Below are positions 27,813 to 36,513 of a stretch of 64,000 nucleotides of DNA, piece after piece. The stretch is taken from positions 1 to 64,000 of the forward strand of contig JACKDM010000007.1 in NCBI GenBank assembly GCA_020633515.1. The letters run 5' to 3'. Position 1 is the first letter of the stretch; each line of letters opens with the position of its first letter. The notes under the pieces are model-generated. The model was given only the letters and a program-made list of their open reading frames with translations, was not told where the DNA came from and did not search any database. The stretch comes from Myxococcales bacterium. GTDB taxonomy: Bacteria > Myxococcota > Bradymonadia > UBA7976 > UBA1532. Made by a program: the position numbers and the translations under genes.

Positions 27813-28361
27813 TCAGGCCGAATCGTCCGCGTCGTCCTCGTCGTCGCCCTCGACCTCGACCGGCGCCCCGATCAACAGCGCCCGCACCGCCCGGAACAAC
27901 AGCCGCCGCCCCCGCCGGGTCGCCGGGCTGTCGGGGCGGCTCGCGTTGCGCACGAGCTGGCGCAGCCGGCCGCGATCGGCGTCGGGGAACACCACGACGA
28001 GCGCGTCGACCGCCGCGTCGCCCTCGGCGATCAACCGCGTCCGCCACGCCTCGGCCTCGCGCTCGACCGCGGCGCCCTCGGCGGTCGTCGCCTTGCTGCG
28101 GTTGAGCACCGCCTCGAGCGGCGGCCAGGCGTCGTCGGGGGTGCGGCGGGCGAGGTGGCGGATCAGCCGGCGGCGGGCGCTGTCGGCCTTCATGCCAGCG
28201 AGCTGGTCGATCCCGAGCTTGAGCTCGCCCTCGGCGGGCAGCGCGTCGCGCTCTTCTTCGGGGAGCGCGGCGAGCGCGTCGAGCAGCGTCTGCCGGTCGT
28301 CGAGGCGGTCGCGCTCGCTCTTGCGGCGCGCGGTGCGGCTCCGGTACTCGCCGTCAGACAT
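27813..28361 (-). CDS. darP: Ribosome biogenesis factor DarP/YjgA (DUF615)
   Basis: 182 aa protein of the DUF615 family, which associates with late 50S ribosomal precursors. Family pattern visible: SRTARRKSERDRLDDRQ at the N-terminus, MKADSARRRLIRHLARRT, and the highly characteristic RLIAEGDAAVDALVVVFPDADRGRLRQLVRNA. An acidic tail (EVEGDDEDDADDSA) closes it. It lies 30 bases after the TPR gene on the same strand. DarP is typical of gamma- and beta-proteobacteria and less often noted in this group. Confidence 0.88.
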   Translation of the reverse strand: MSDGEYRSRTARRKSERDRLDDRQTLLDALAALPEEERDALPAEGELKLGIDQLAGMKADSARRRLIRHLARRTPDDAWPPLEAVLNRSKATTAEGAAVEREAEAWRTRLIAEGDAAVDALVVVFPDADRGRLRQLVRNASRPDSPATRRGRRLLFRAVRALLIGAPVEVEGDDEDDADDSA

Positions 28362-28391
28362 CGGGGCGGGCCCGGCGCGGGGCGGGGTGGA

Positions 28392-29153
28392 TCAGAACGA
28401 GCCGCCGATCGAGAGGCCGAAGCCATCCGCGCTCGGCCCGACGCGCAGCCCGGTCGCCGTGGCGGCCGGCGCGTCCTCGGCGGTGAAGACGAGCACGAGC
28501 CCGGTGATCAACGCGGCGGCGCCGACGCCCATGCCGATGTCGGCGATGAGCGCCTGCGTCTCGCCGGTCTCGCGCAGATCCTTGCGCTCGCCGACGTCGA
28601 CGGCGTCATCGAAGTCGGCCTGGGTCTGGCTCGCGAGCAGGCCGAAGACGCCGCCGAGGATGGCGACGCCCGCGCCGGAGCCGGCGACGATCCAGCCGAT
28701 GAGGCGCTGGTTGCTCTCGACGGGCTTGGGCGGCGGCTGCTCGGGCTGCTGCGGCGGCGCCTTGGGCTGCTCGCGCTCCTTCTTGAGCTGCTCTTCGGTC
28801 AGCTCGACGATGCGCTCGTAGGCGGCGAGGCGGGTGTCGCGGTCGGCGTCGGGCGCGTTGACGAACCGGCGGTAGTAATCGAGCGCGAGCAGCGGGTCGT
28901 CGAGCTTCTTGTCGTAGATGAACGCGATGTTGTAGAGCAGCGCGCCCACCGGCTCGAACTGGTAGGCCTCGCGGTAGGCCTTGACCGCGCCCTTGAAGTC
29001 ACCGGCCTGGAAGAGACGCAGCCCGCGGTCGGCGAGCTGCTCGATGGGGTCCTCGGCGCCGGCATCGGCGCCGCCCGGGTTCTGAGCGGCGGCGGGGCCG
29101 ACGGCCAACGCGCCGAGCAGCAGCCCCTTCGCAACGGTCGACGTCAGGCTCAA
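28392..29153 (-). CDS. TPR-containing membrane protein
   Basis: 253 aa. A Sec signal (1-23; PAAA-QNP) is followed by TPR-type helices (about 35-110; ADRGLRLFQAGDFKGAVKAY and LYNIAFIYDKKLDDPLLALDYY). A Pro/Gln-rich spacer (about 127-145) leads to two hydrophobic helices (about 150-170 and 205-225). The architecture recurs in the plus-strand protein at 45960 and is common in Myxococcota. TTG start with GGAGGAG 5 bases upstream. Function unknown; probably an envelope scaffold. Confidence 0.8.
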   Translation of the reverse strand: MSLTSTVAKGLLLGALAVGPAAAQNPGGADAGAEDPIEQLADRGLRLFQAGDFKGAVKAYREAYQFEPVGALLYNIAFIYDKKLDDPLLALDYYRRFVNAPDADRDTRLAAYERIVELTEEQLKKEREQPKAPPQQPEQPPPKPVESNQRLIGWIVAGSGAGVAILGGVFGLLASQTQADFDDAVDVGERKDLRETGETQALIADIGMGVGAAALITGLVLVFTAEDAPAATATGLRVGPSADGFGLSIGGSF

Positions 29154-29349
29154 TTCGCTCCTCCGCGTCGAGTCGGCCCATCGTAGGGCACGCGCGCCCG
29201 GGTGGCCAACTCTCTGTCTATCATGCGGCGCCGTCGATGCGCGCGATTGCGTGTCGTCGGGACGTCGAAAAAGTGGCGTCGACCGCGTCCGGCGGGCGAG
29301 CGCGCGGGCCGCAGGGAGACCAGAACGGGTTGTCCGGGGCCGGCGGGGC

Positions 29350-29379
29350 GCGCTACATACCAGATGCGCGCTACATACC
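29350..29379. promoter_or_regulatory. Two direct GCGCTACATACC repeats, 18-base period, before the Ser/Thr kinase gene
   Basis: Perfect 12-base copies at 29350-29361 and 29368-29379, start-to-start distance 18 bases, about 50 bases upstream of the kinase start. Direct repeats near two helical turns suggest a regulator binding on one face. They lie in the 278-base divergent gap between the TPR gene and the kinase gene. Confidence 0.5.
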
Positions 29380-29431
29380 TCACAGCAGGGCGACCGGCAA
29401 CCTCATCCGGTCGACGCCGGAGTCCTCATCC

Positions 29432-31295
29432 GTGGAATGGCTTTGCCCGCAGTGCCGCCGACGGTACGACCACCTCACCGATCACTGCCCCGACGATGAC
29501 ACGCCGCTCGTCGAAGACCGCACCGGCCAGACGGTCGGCGGGTGCGTGCTCGAGGCGTTGATCGGGGTCGGCCGCGACCGGGCGACGGTGTGGGAGGCGA
29601 GCCGGGCGGGGAGCGACACCCGGGTCGCGGTCAAGGTGCAGCCGGTCGACGACGACGAGGAGCGCGCGGCGTTGCAGGCGGCGGCGCGGTCGGCGGCGGC
29701 GCTGCGCCACCCGGGGCTCGTCGCCATCGCCTCGCACGGGCTGACGCCGGGCGGCGACGTCTTCATCGTGATGGAGCTCCTCGAAGGCGAGCCGCTCGCC
29801 GCCGCCTTCGCCGCCGGTCGGCGCTTCACCCCCGCCGAGGCGGTCGCGATCACCGGCCGCATGCTCGACGCGCTGCACCACGCCCACGCCGCCGACGTCG
29901 CCCACCTCGACCTCAAGCCGGCCAACGTCTTCCTCGGCCCGCTCGACGGCGCCGCGCCGCGGGTGACCCTGCTCGACGTCGGCCTCGGCCGCCCGCTCCC
30001 GCCCGACCCGCCGACCGCGCTCGGCATCGGCGGCGGCGGCGACGAGCCGATCCCCGACTCGCTGCCCTACACCGCGCCCGAGCAGCTCGTCACCGGCCGC
30101 GGCGACGCGGCGGCCGACCTCTACGCGAGCGGCGCGCTCTTCTTCGAACTGCTCACCGGCCGCCCGCCGTTCGTCGGCCGCCGCGCCGATCTCAAGCGCG
30201 GCCACCTCTCGCGCAAGCCACCGCGCCTCGCCGAGCACGTCGAGCTCGACGACCCCGCGCCGTTCCAGACCGTCGTCGACCGCCTCCTCGCCAAGCGCCC
30301 GGCCGAGCGCTACGCCTCGGCCGCCGAGGCGCGGCTCGCCGTCGAGGCGCTCGTGCAGGCGCCGGTGGCGCCCGCGGCCGACGACGAGGGCTTCCTCGAG
30401 GCGATGGAGGACTCGTTCCAGAACCTCCCGACCGCGCCGCCGCCGGTCGACGACGACGACGAGCCGGTGCTGCCGCCGCCGCCGCTCGCCGGGCCGACGA
30501 GCCCGCCGCCGTGGCAGCCGCTCCCGCCGGTCGAGCCGGCGCCGCCGCCCTCGACGATGGCGCGCGCCTGGCCGCTCGTCTTCGCGCTCCTCGTGCTCGG
30601 CGGGGTGCTCGGCTGGATCTACCTGCGCCCGGCCCCGGTCGCGCCGCTCCCCGAGGCGGCCGACGCGGCGACGCTGGTCGCGATCGCCGACGCCGCGCCG
30701 GCCCCGGTCGCGGCGCCCGACGCGCAGGTCGCCGACGCCGCGCCCCACCGCGTGACGCCGCGCCGCCGCCGACGCCGCGCCGCCGCAGAAGCTCAACACG
30801 CTCGCGAGCACGCCGCCCGGCGCCGAGGTGCGCCTCGAAGACGGCACCCCGCTCGGCACGACCCCGTGGCGCGGGCTGCTGCCCGACGGCGTCCTGACCC
30901 TCTCGCTGACCCTCGACGGCCACGCGCCCGCGACCGTCACCCTCGACCGCGCCGAGGCCCGCCGCGGCGGGTGGAGCCGCACCGTCGAGCTCGAAGCCAC
31001 CTCACGCCCGCCGCCCCGCCGTCGCCGCGGCCGCACCACCGCCGCCGCGACCGTCGAGGCGCAAGAGCCCGAGCCCGCGCCCGATCCCGAGCCGGTCGTC
31101 GAGCCGCCCCCGCCGCCGCCGGTCGTCACCGTCGTCGAGCAGCCCGCTCCGCCCAAGGACGAGAAGAAGGGCCCCGTCGTGCTCGGCGACGACATCACCA
31201 GCAAGCCCGCCGGTGGCAAGACCCGGGTGCAGACCCTCGGCGGCGACACCGCCGCGCCCCCCTCGACCGCGCCCCGGGTACCCGTCCTCAAGTAG
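29432..31295 (+). CDS. Ser/Thr protein kinase with zinc-ribbon-like N-terminus and PEGA-type tail, apparent frameshift
   Basis: Membrane kinase. It starts with a Cys-rich cap (EWLCPQCRRRYDHLTDHCP), then the kinase domain (about 35-310): loop IGVGRDRATV, Lys68 in VAVKVQ, HLDLKPANVF with catalytic Asp160, and DVG with Asp182. After a Pro-rich linker comes one TM (about 375-395), then a PEGA-like extracellular domain. The reading frame must change by one base between about 30756 and 30790. Upstream the protein reads in one frame to residue ~440; the PEGA part (STPPGAEVRLEDGTPLG) continues in the next frame to a stop at 31295. The unshifted frame would overlap the convergent gene by over 200 bases with Arg-rich noise. 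This is a sequencing error in a GCC-rich run or a true mutation. GTG start, GGAG 9 bases upstream. Confidence 0.78.
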
Positions 31296-31310
31296 CGTCC
31301 CGCCCCGGCG

Positions 31311-32867
31311 CTACCGCTCGCCCCACGCCTCCTCGTCGGCGATCCGCAGCGCGTCGAGCATCATCATCGCCGTGTCGAACAGGATCACCGGCGCCTCGGG
31401 CGCGTCGTCGTCGGCCTCGAACGCGAAGTGCCCCTCCGTCCAGCGCAGGATCTCGCCGATCGACTGCACGATCTGCTCGTCGAGCACCGGCCGCAGCGTC
31501 TCCTCGTCGAGCATCCCGCTCTCGATGAGCACCTGCCCGAGCGGCGCCGGCCGCGCGCGCTCCCGCTGGAGCCGGATCGCGTCCTCGACGTCGGCCGCCG
31601 TCAGGTGCCCCGCCCGCACGAGCGCGTCGCCGACCCGCGTCGAGTCCGAGGTCGAGGCGCCGGCGAGCTTGCCCTTGTAGAGCGCCACCTCGCCCATCCG
31701 CCCCTCCCAGATCAGCCGCAGCGTGCCGGTGCGCTGGTTGAGCCGGAGGAACTCGAGCAGGTCGACGACCTTGAACTGCTTGATGTTGCCCGCGAACGCC
31801 GACTCGGTGCGCACGAGCGGCACGTCGAGCGAGCGGTCGAGGTCGGCGTCGTCCGCCTCGTCCACCGCCGCCCGCGCCTTGGTCAGCAGCCGATTGAGCC
31901 CGCGGTCGTCGCCGAAGCGCGCGACCCCGTCCTCGGCCACGTCGACCGCCCGCTCCGCCCGCCCCGTCGCGAGCAGCGCCTGCCCGAGCTGCACGTACAC
32001 CGCCGCGTCCGTCGCCGCCGGCAGCGCCTCGGTCAACAGCGGGATCGCCTCCTCGTACTGCTCGTCCTCGCGCAAGAGCTCCCCGAGCCGCGCTGCCGTC
32101 AGCGGGCTGCGCGCCTTGAGCCGCCGCTGCCGCAGCGTCGCGATCGCCGCCGTCCGATCCCCCGCCCGGATGTGCGCCTCGGCGAGCAGGTCGAGCACCT
32201 CGGCGTCGGGGTGATGGCTCGCCACCGCGCCGAGGGTCGTGATCGCGTCCCGGGTGAAGCCCGCGTCGAAGAGCAGGTGCCCGAGCCGGAAGCCGATGTC
32301 CCGATCGCCCGGCGCCGCCGCCGAGCCCTTGCGCAGCGCCGCGAACGCCTGCGCCGACTCACCCCGCGACAGGTGCAGATCAGCGAGCAACCCCCACGCC
32401 TCGACCTGCTCCGGGTGGTCCTCGACGACCGTCATGAGCTGCTCGCGCGCCTCTTCGTGGCTCTCGAGCGCGATCAACGCCCGCGCCTCGGCGATCCGCA
32501 CCGCCGGATCATCCGGCGCGAGCCACACCGCGGTCGCGAAGAGGTTGGCGGCGTCGTCGGCGTTGCCCTCGGCGAGCAGGCTCTCCCCGAGGCGGAGGTG
32601 GGCGAGCGCCGAGCTGCGGTCGCGCTCGCAGGCCTCGATGTACATCTGGCGGGCGTGCTCGCCGAGGTCGAGCGCGCGGAAGAGGTCGCCGATGCGGATG
32701 AGCTGATCGGCCGTCTCGACGCGGCTCTGTGCCGCCGCCTCGGCCGCGGCGAGCGCCTCGACCCGGTGCCCCTCCGAGAGCCGCGCCTCGGCGAGATCAC
32801 ACCACGCATTGGGGTCGTGCGGCTGGCTCCGGGTGCGTCGCTCGAGTGTGAGAATCCGGTTGATCAT
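31311..32867 (-). CDS. TPR protein with C-terminal DUF4388 (PATAN) domain
   Basis: 518 aa cytoplasmic protein. Tandem TPRs fill about residues 15-320 (such as DPNAWCDLAEARLSEGHRVE and AAVYVQLGQALLATGRAERA). A DUF4388/PATAN domain follows (about 345-515; GNIKQFKVVDLLEFLRLNQRTG, TLRLIWEGRMGEVALYKGKL, PLGQVLIESGMLDEE). DUF4388 is a signalling adaptor domain common in Myxococcota and Thermus-type regulators, often near kinases. The internal ATG at 32867 was chosen because it is followed at once by TPR sequence and preceded by GGACGGAGCGGGG. Convergent with the kinase gene, 15 bases apart, so a link to that signalling branch is plausible. Confidence 0.85.
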   Translation of the reverse strand: MINRILTLERRTRSQPHDPNAWCDLAEARLSEGHRVEALAAAEAAAQSRVETADQLIRIGDLFRALDLGEHARQMYIEACERDRSSALAHLRLGESLLAEGNADDAANLFATAVWLAPDDPAVRIAEARALIALESHEEAREQLMTVVEDHPEQVEAWGLLADLHLSRGESAQAFAALRKGSAAAPGDRDIGFRLGHLLFDAGFTRDAITTLGAVASHHPDAEVLDLLAEAHIRAGDRTAAIATLRQRRLKARSPLTAARLGELLREDEQYEEAIPLLTEALPAATDAAVYVQLGQALLATGRAERAVDVAEDGVARFGDDRGLNRLLTKARAAVDEADDADLDRSLDVPLVRTESAFAGNIKQFKVVDLLEFLRLNQRTGTLRLIWEGRMGEVALYKGKLAGASTSDSTRVGDALVRAGHLTAADVEDAIRLQRERARPAPLGQVLIESGMLDEETLRPVLDEQIVQSIGEILRWTEGHFAFEADDDAPEAPVILFDTAMMMLDALRIADEEAWGER

Positions 32868-32996
32868 CCCCGCTCCGTCCGCGATCGCGTGCGCGCCGAC
32901 GAGGCGCCAGAGGCGCCGCGACCGCGTCCTCGAAGGGGGTTTATCGCCTCGACGGACGCGCCGACGCAACCCCGCCCGTCGGTTCGAGGGCGCGCT

Positions 32997-34784
32997 TCAG
33001 CTCGTCGGCGCGAGCACCGCGAGCTTGTCGGCCAGCAGGCGGGTGCGGACCTCGTTGCGGCGCAGCTTGCCGCTCGTGGTCTTGGGCAGGGACTGCGCCT
33101 TGACGGCGACGATGCGGTTGGGGGCGAGCCCGACCTCGCGCTTGATGGCGGCGCTGACCTGCCGGACCATCTGCGCCACCTCGTCGACCGCCTCGCGGCG
33201 CGTCTCGAAGACGACCACCAGGTCTTCGGTGCCGCCGTCCTCGTTGAACACCCCGAACGCCGCCACGCACCCCGCGCGCACGCCCTCGACCTCGGCGGCC
33301 GCCCGCTCGATGCCGTCCGGCTGATAGTTGCGCCCGGCCTTGATGATGAGGTCCTTGCTGCGCCCATAGACATAAAGCCGCCCGTCGGCGACGTAACCGA
33401 GGTCGCCGGTGCGCAGCCACTCCCCATCGAGCAGCTCGGCCGTCGCCTCCGGATCACCGAAGTACCCCGGCGTCACCGACGGCCCCCGGAGCTGGATCTC
33501 ACCCTGCCGCCGCTCCGGCAGCGCCTTGCCCTCTTCGTCGACGATCCGCAGCGTGTGCCCCTCGAACGGCCGCCCCACCGCCACCACCCGCCGCGCCCGC
33601 TCCGTCGTGGGCCCCGGCGGCGCCGCGACCCCTTCGGCCGCGAGCCGGTCGATGTCGATCTCGTCGATCACCGGCCCCTCCCCCGGCGCGGGGAAGGTCG
33701 CGGCGAGCACGCACTCGGCCATGCCGTACACCGGCGACATCGTCGCGGGGTTGAACCCGAGCGGCCCGAACCGCGCCTGGAACGCCTCGACCGTGTCGGC
33801 GTGGATGAACTCCGACCCGTTCTGCGTGCGCCGCCACGAGCTCAGGTCGAGCCCCTCGATGTCGGCGTCGGCCAGCCGATGGGCGCAGATGTGATAGGCG
33901 AAGTTCGGCGCCGCGCTCTGCGTGCCGCGGAAGTAGTGCACCGCCCACAGCCACGCCCGCGGGGTGAAGACGAACGCCATCGGCGGCAACAGCACCGACG
34001 GGATGCCGTGCAGCATCGGCAGGTGCACGCTCGACACCAGCCCCATGTCGTGGAACAGCGGCAGCCAGAACACGGTGATGTCGTTGGTGTTGAGCACCAG
34101 CCCGTCGGTGATGTCGGTGACGTTGGTCAACAGCCCGCCGTGCGTGATCTGCACCGCCTTCTGCCGCGACGTCGTGCCCGAGGTGAACTGGATGTACGCC
34201 AGCTCGTTGGCGTCGGGCTTGATCGGGTCGAACGGCCGCGCGTCGGAGAGCTTGTGCGGCGTCAGCAGCCGGCACCCCTCCCGGCTCGTCACCGGCTCCC
34301 GCGCCGCGAGCGCCACCATGCTGTCGACGAGCACCGCGCGCGCGCCCACCGTGTCGATCGCGTCGCCGAGCTTGCGGCTCCAGATCGGCACGTTGGCCGC
34401 GCCGAGCGGCAGCGACAGCATCACCGGCACCAGCCCCGCCAGCCCGCAGCCATAGAAGGCCGCGACCGTGCGCTGGTTGGTGTCCATGCTGATGATGACC
34501 CGATCGCCCCGCTTACAGCCGGCGTCGACGAAGGTCGCGGCGAACTGCTCGGCGAGCTCGAGCATCTCGCCGTAGGTCACCGAGCGGGTGCGCACATCGG
34601 GCGAGGCGAACCAGAACGCGATGTCGTCCTTCTGCTCGCGCCCCCGGGTCGCGAGCGCCTCGCCGAACGACGAGAAGGAGTGCCGCGCCCGCGGCGGGTC
34701 CTTCGGCAGATCCCGACGGCCCGGATGCACGCCGAGCCCCGGTTGCAGGCACACCTCGTCCGCGGCGGAAACCTTCACAGCCAT
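32997..34784 (-). CDS. Fatty acyl-AMP ligase (FAAL)
   Basis: Adenylating enzyme that activates a fatty acid as acyl-AMP for transfer to an acyl carrier protein. About 595 aa. ANL core motifs: P-loop FTSGTTSRQKAVQITHGGL, LPLFHDMGLV, YGMAECVLAATF, GEWLRTGDLGYV, GRSKDLIIKAGRNYQPDGIE and the C-terminal lysine in PKTTSGKLRRNE. The HDMGL and AECVL forms and NYQPDGIE fit the FAAL rather than the CoA-ligase branch. The start is uncertain: ATG 34784 touches GGGGAGG; alternatives are ATG 34793, TTG 34808 and GTG 34778 (best spaced). It follows the type III PKS gene on the same strand (gap about 45 bases). Confidence 0.88.
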   Translation of the reverse strand: MAVKVSAADEVCLQPGLGVHPGRRDLPKDPPRARHSFSSFGEALATRGREQKDDIAFWFASPDVRTRSVTYGEMLELAEQFAATFVDAGCKRGDRVIISMDTNQRTVAAFYGCGLAGLVPVMLSLPLGAANVPIWSRKLGDAIDTVGARAVLVDSMVALAAREPVTSREGCRLLTPHKLSDARPFDPIKPDANELAYIQFTSGTTSRQKAVQITHGGLLTNVTDITDGLVLNTNDITVFWLPLFHDMGLVSSVHLPMLHGIPSVLLPPMAFVFTPRAWLWAVHYFRGTQSAAPNFAYHICAHRLADADIEGLDLSSWRRTQNGSEFIHADTVEAFQARFGPLGFNPATMSPVYGMAECVLAATFPAPGEGPVIDEIDIDRLAAEGVAAPPGPTTERARRVVAVGRPFEGHTLRIVDEEGKALPERRQGEIQLRGPSVTPGYFGDPEATAELLDGEWLRTGDLGYVADGRLYVYGRSKDLIIKAGRNYQPDGIERAAAEVEGVRAGCVAAFGVFNEDGGTEDLVVVFETRREAVDEVAQMVRQVSAAIKREVGLAPNRIVAVKAQSLPKTTSGKLRRNEVRTRLLADKLAVLAPTS

Positions 34785-34829
34785 CCTCCCCATCGCTCGG
34801 ACCGGCAAACGATCGACACGGCGCCGACC

Positions 34830-35870
34830 TCAGAACCGGACCAAAAGGCTCTCCATCGTCAGCCCCGGGCCGAAGCCCATCAACACGCCGTAGTCGCCCG
34901 GATCGGGCCGGTCGGTCTTGATGATGTCGTCGAGCACCAGGAGGATCGTCGCCGACGAGCAGTTGCCGACGTTGGCGAGCACCTTGCGGCTCGCGCGGAG
35001 CTGCGCGTCGCTCAGCTTCATCTCGGCGCCGATGAAGTCGACGATCTTGGGCCCGCCGGGGTGGATCCCCCACCAGCGCACGTCGTGCCGGGTGATGCCT
35101 TCTTCGGCGCAGAGCTTGTCGACGAGCGGCCCGACCTTCTCCCCGAGGATGAACGGCACGTACGGCGACAGGGTCATGCGAAACCCGGTGTCGGTCACCG
35201 TCCAGGTCATCATCTCGTTGGTCTCGTAGACCGTCTCGGTGCGGGTCCGCAGGATCACCGGCCCGTCGCCCGGCTCGTCGACCGCGCCGAGCACCAACGT
35301 CGCCGAGGCATCACCGAAGAGCGCGTGGGTGACGACCTGCTCGCGCGTCGCCTCGGGGCGCATGTGCACCGAGCAGACCTCGGTCGCGTTGGCGAGCACC
35401 AGCTCGTCGGGCCGCGCCGCGAGGCTGTCGAGCGAGGTCTTGATCACGTTGAAGCCGGCGTAGCACCCCATGTGACCGATGAAGGTGCGCCGCAGCCCCG
35501 GCGACAGCCCGAACTCCCCGGCGAGCTGCAGCTCGGGGGTCGGCCCCACGTACCCGGTGCACGTCGCCATCACGAAGGAGCCGATCCGCTCCTTGTCGAT
35601 CGTCGCGAACACCCGGTGCAGCAGCTGCCGGTTCATCTCCATCGTCGACTCGGCCCAGATGTCGATCCGCTCGGCCGTCGACGGCATCCGCGCCGCGATC
35701 TCCACCGGATCGCGCGCGAGGTGGCGGCGCTCGACGGTGGTGTTCATGAACAGCGACTCGGCGTCGGGGATGTCGGCGTACCACTTGGAGAAGACCGTCT
35801 CCCACAGCTCTCGCTGGGAATAGGCAACAGGCGGGGTGGTCGTCTCGATCGTCAGGATCCGCGCAGGCAT
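34830..35870 (-). CDS. Type III polyketide synthase (chalcone/stilbene synthase-like)
   Basis: 346 aa homodimeric ketosynthase that extends an acyl starter with malonyl units. The catalytic triad is readable: Cys136 in IGHMGCYAGFNVIK, His270 in WGIHPGGPKIVD and Asn303 in NVGNCSSATILL. GFGPGLTMESLL closes the fold. Bacterial relatives make alkylresorcinols, alkylpyrones or germicidins from fatty acyl starters. The gene lies between an ACP gene and a FAAL gene on the same strand, so an ACP-bound fatty acyl starter is the logical substrate (inference). ATG preceded by GGAGGAGTGAGG. Own promoter candidate at 35901-35928. Confidence 0.92.
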   Translation of the reverse strand: MPARILTIETTTPPVAYSQRELWETVFSKWYADIPDAESLFMNTTVERRHLARDPVEIAARMPSTAERIDIWAESTMEMNRQLLHRVFATIDKERIGSFVMATCTGYVGPTPELQLAGEFGLSPGLRRTFIGHMGCYAGFNVIKTSLDSLAARPDELVLANATEVCSVHMRPEATREQVVTHALFGDASATLVLGAVDEPGDGPVILRTRTETVYETNEMMTWTVTDTGFRMTLSPYVPFILGEKVGPLVDKLCAEEGITRHDVRWWGIHPGGPKIVDFIGAEMKLSDAQLRASRKVLANVGNCSSATILLVLDDIIKTDRPDPGDYGVLMGFGPGLTMESLLVRF

Positions 35871-35900
35871 GTCCTCACTCCTCCAGGCCCAGCGAGAGTA

Positions 35901-35928
35901 AGCCTAACCGTCGCCCATATGCAGGTAA
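35901..35928 (-). promoter_or_regulatory. Candidate promoter for the type III PKS-FAAL pair
   Basis: On the minus strand: TTACCT (35928-35923), 16 bases, TAGGCT (35906-35901), in a locally AT-rich patch (with CATATG in the spacer). It lies about 30 bases upstream of the PKS start. The remainder of the 209-base gap to the ACP gene shows no gene. Confidence 0.45.
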
Positions 35929-36079
35929 ATGATCTTTGGGCGGCAGCAGCCGGGCTCGGCGACCGTCGCGCGCCTCGTGATCACCGACCCTCGCGGGGCG
36001 CGTCGTCGGTCTCCGGTGCTCGATATTGGCGAGAGGGGGGCGCCTCGGGCGAGGCGAGCGGCGACGGGCGGCGGCCCGA

Positions 36080-36355
36080 TCAGGCCGCGGCGGCGAGGGG
36101 GCTGCGCTCGGCGATGAAGCGGGCGAGGCTGCCCACGGTGTCGCAGCCGGCGTTCGACGACGAGATGAACCAGGGGGCCAGCTCGATGTGACCGAAGCGG
36201 GCGCGCACGGTGCTGAACAGCGACGAGAGGCTGAGGGAGTCGAGGCCGAGGTGCCCGGTCAACGAGGCGTCGACCGAGATCTCGTCGGCGACCATCTCCG
36301 GGCAGGTGGCCACGATCTCTTCGACCAGGAGCGCTTCGATGTGGTCGGGGGTCAT
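36080..36355 (-). CDS. Acyl carrier protein
   Basis: 91 aa ACP carrying the phosphopantetheine site LGLDSLSLSSLF (Ser40). Flanking helices fit the four-helix ACP fold (DHIEALLVEEIVATCPE; LARFIAERSPLA). It is acidic and separate from fatty-acid synthesis genes. The setting, directly upstream of a type III PKS and a FAAL on the same strand, makes it the likely carrier that receives the acyl-AMP and hands it to the synthase. ATG start with GGAGG upstream; in-frame extensions further upstream read through non-coding-like sequence. The 158-base gap upstream contains a sigma54-like promoter candidate. Confidence 0.88.
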   Translation of the reverse strand: MTPDHIEALLVEEIVATCPEMVADEISVDASLTGHLGLDSLSLSSLFSTVRARFGHIELAPWFISSSNAGCDTVGSLARFIAERSPLAAAA

Positions 36356-36407
36356 GGAGGCCTCCTCGGGGCTTCGGCTTCTCTGTTTGGGGGACGCTGA
36401 CGGGTTT

Positions 36408-36424
36408 TGCGCGAATCGTGCCAG
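36408..36424 (-). promoter_or_regulatory. Sigma54-like promoter candidate for the ACP gene
   Basis: On the minus strand CTGGCACG-ATTC-GCGCA. The -24 half matches the sigma54 consensus fully (YTGGCACG) and the spacing is right; the -12 half keeps GCA but has GC in place of TT. It lies about 53 bases upstream of the ACP start. A sigma54 activator gene exists at 25775. It could instead be one half of an inverted repeat (see 36412-36506). Confidence 0.4.
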
Positions 36425-36506
36425 CCCGGGAATACCGCCTCCCGACGCGGTGACAGGCGCGTGTGCGCTATTCGAGTCTCTCTCGGGTGCAATCTGGCAC
36501 GGTTCG
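36412..36506. repeat. Inverted CTGGCACGrTTCG repeats in the ACP upstream gap
   Basis: CTGGCACGATTCG on the minus strand (36424-36412) and CTGGCACGGTTCG on the plus strand (36494-36506) are inverted copies about 69 bases apart. Next to them, TGTCA-GGGTG-TGACA (36512-36526) overlaps the stop of the upstream gene. The gap is dense in dyads and may be a control region. Confidence 0.45.
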
Positions 36507-36513
36507 ACTCGTG

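Noticed and set aside
31296..31528. Extension of the Ser/Thr kinase past 31295 into the convergent gene
   Set aside because: It follows from staying in the wrong frame after the slip; the extension is Arg/Ser-rich noise over a well-supported gene.
32867..32969. Longer start for the TPR-DUF4388 protein
   Set aside because: The added 34 residues are Arg-rich and lack a ribosome-binding site; the internal ATG starts the TPR region directly.
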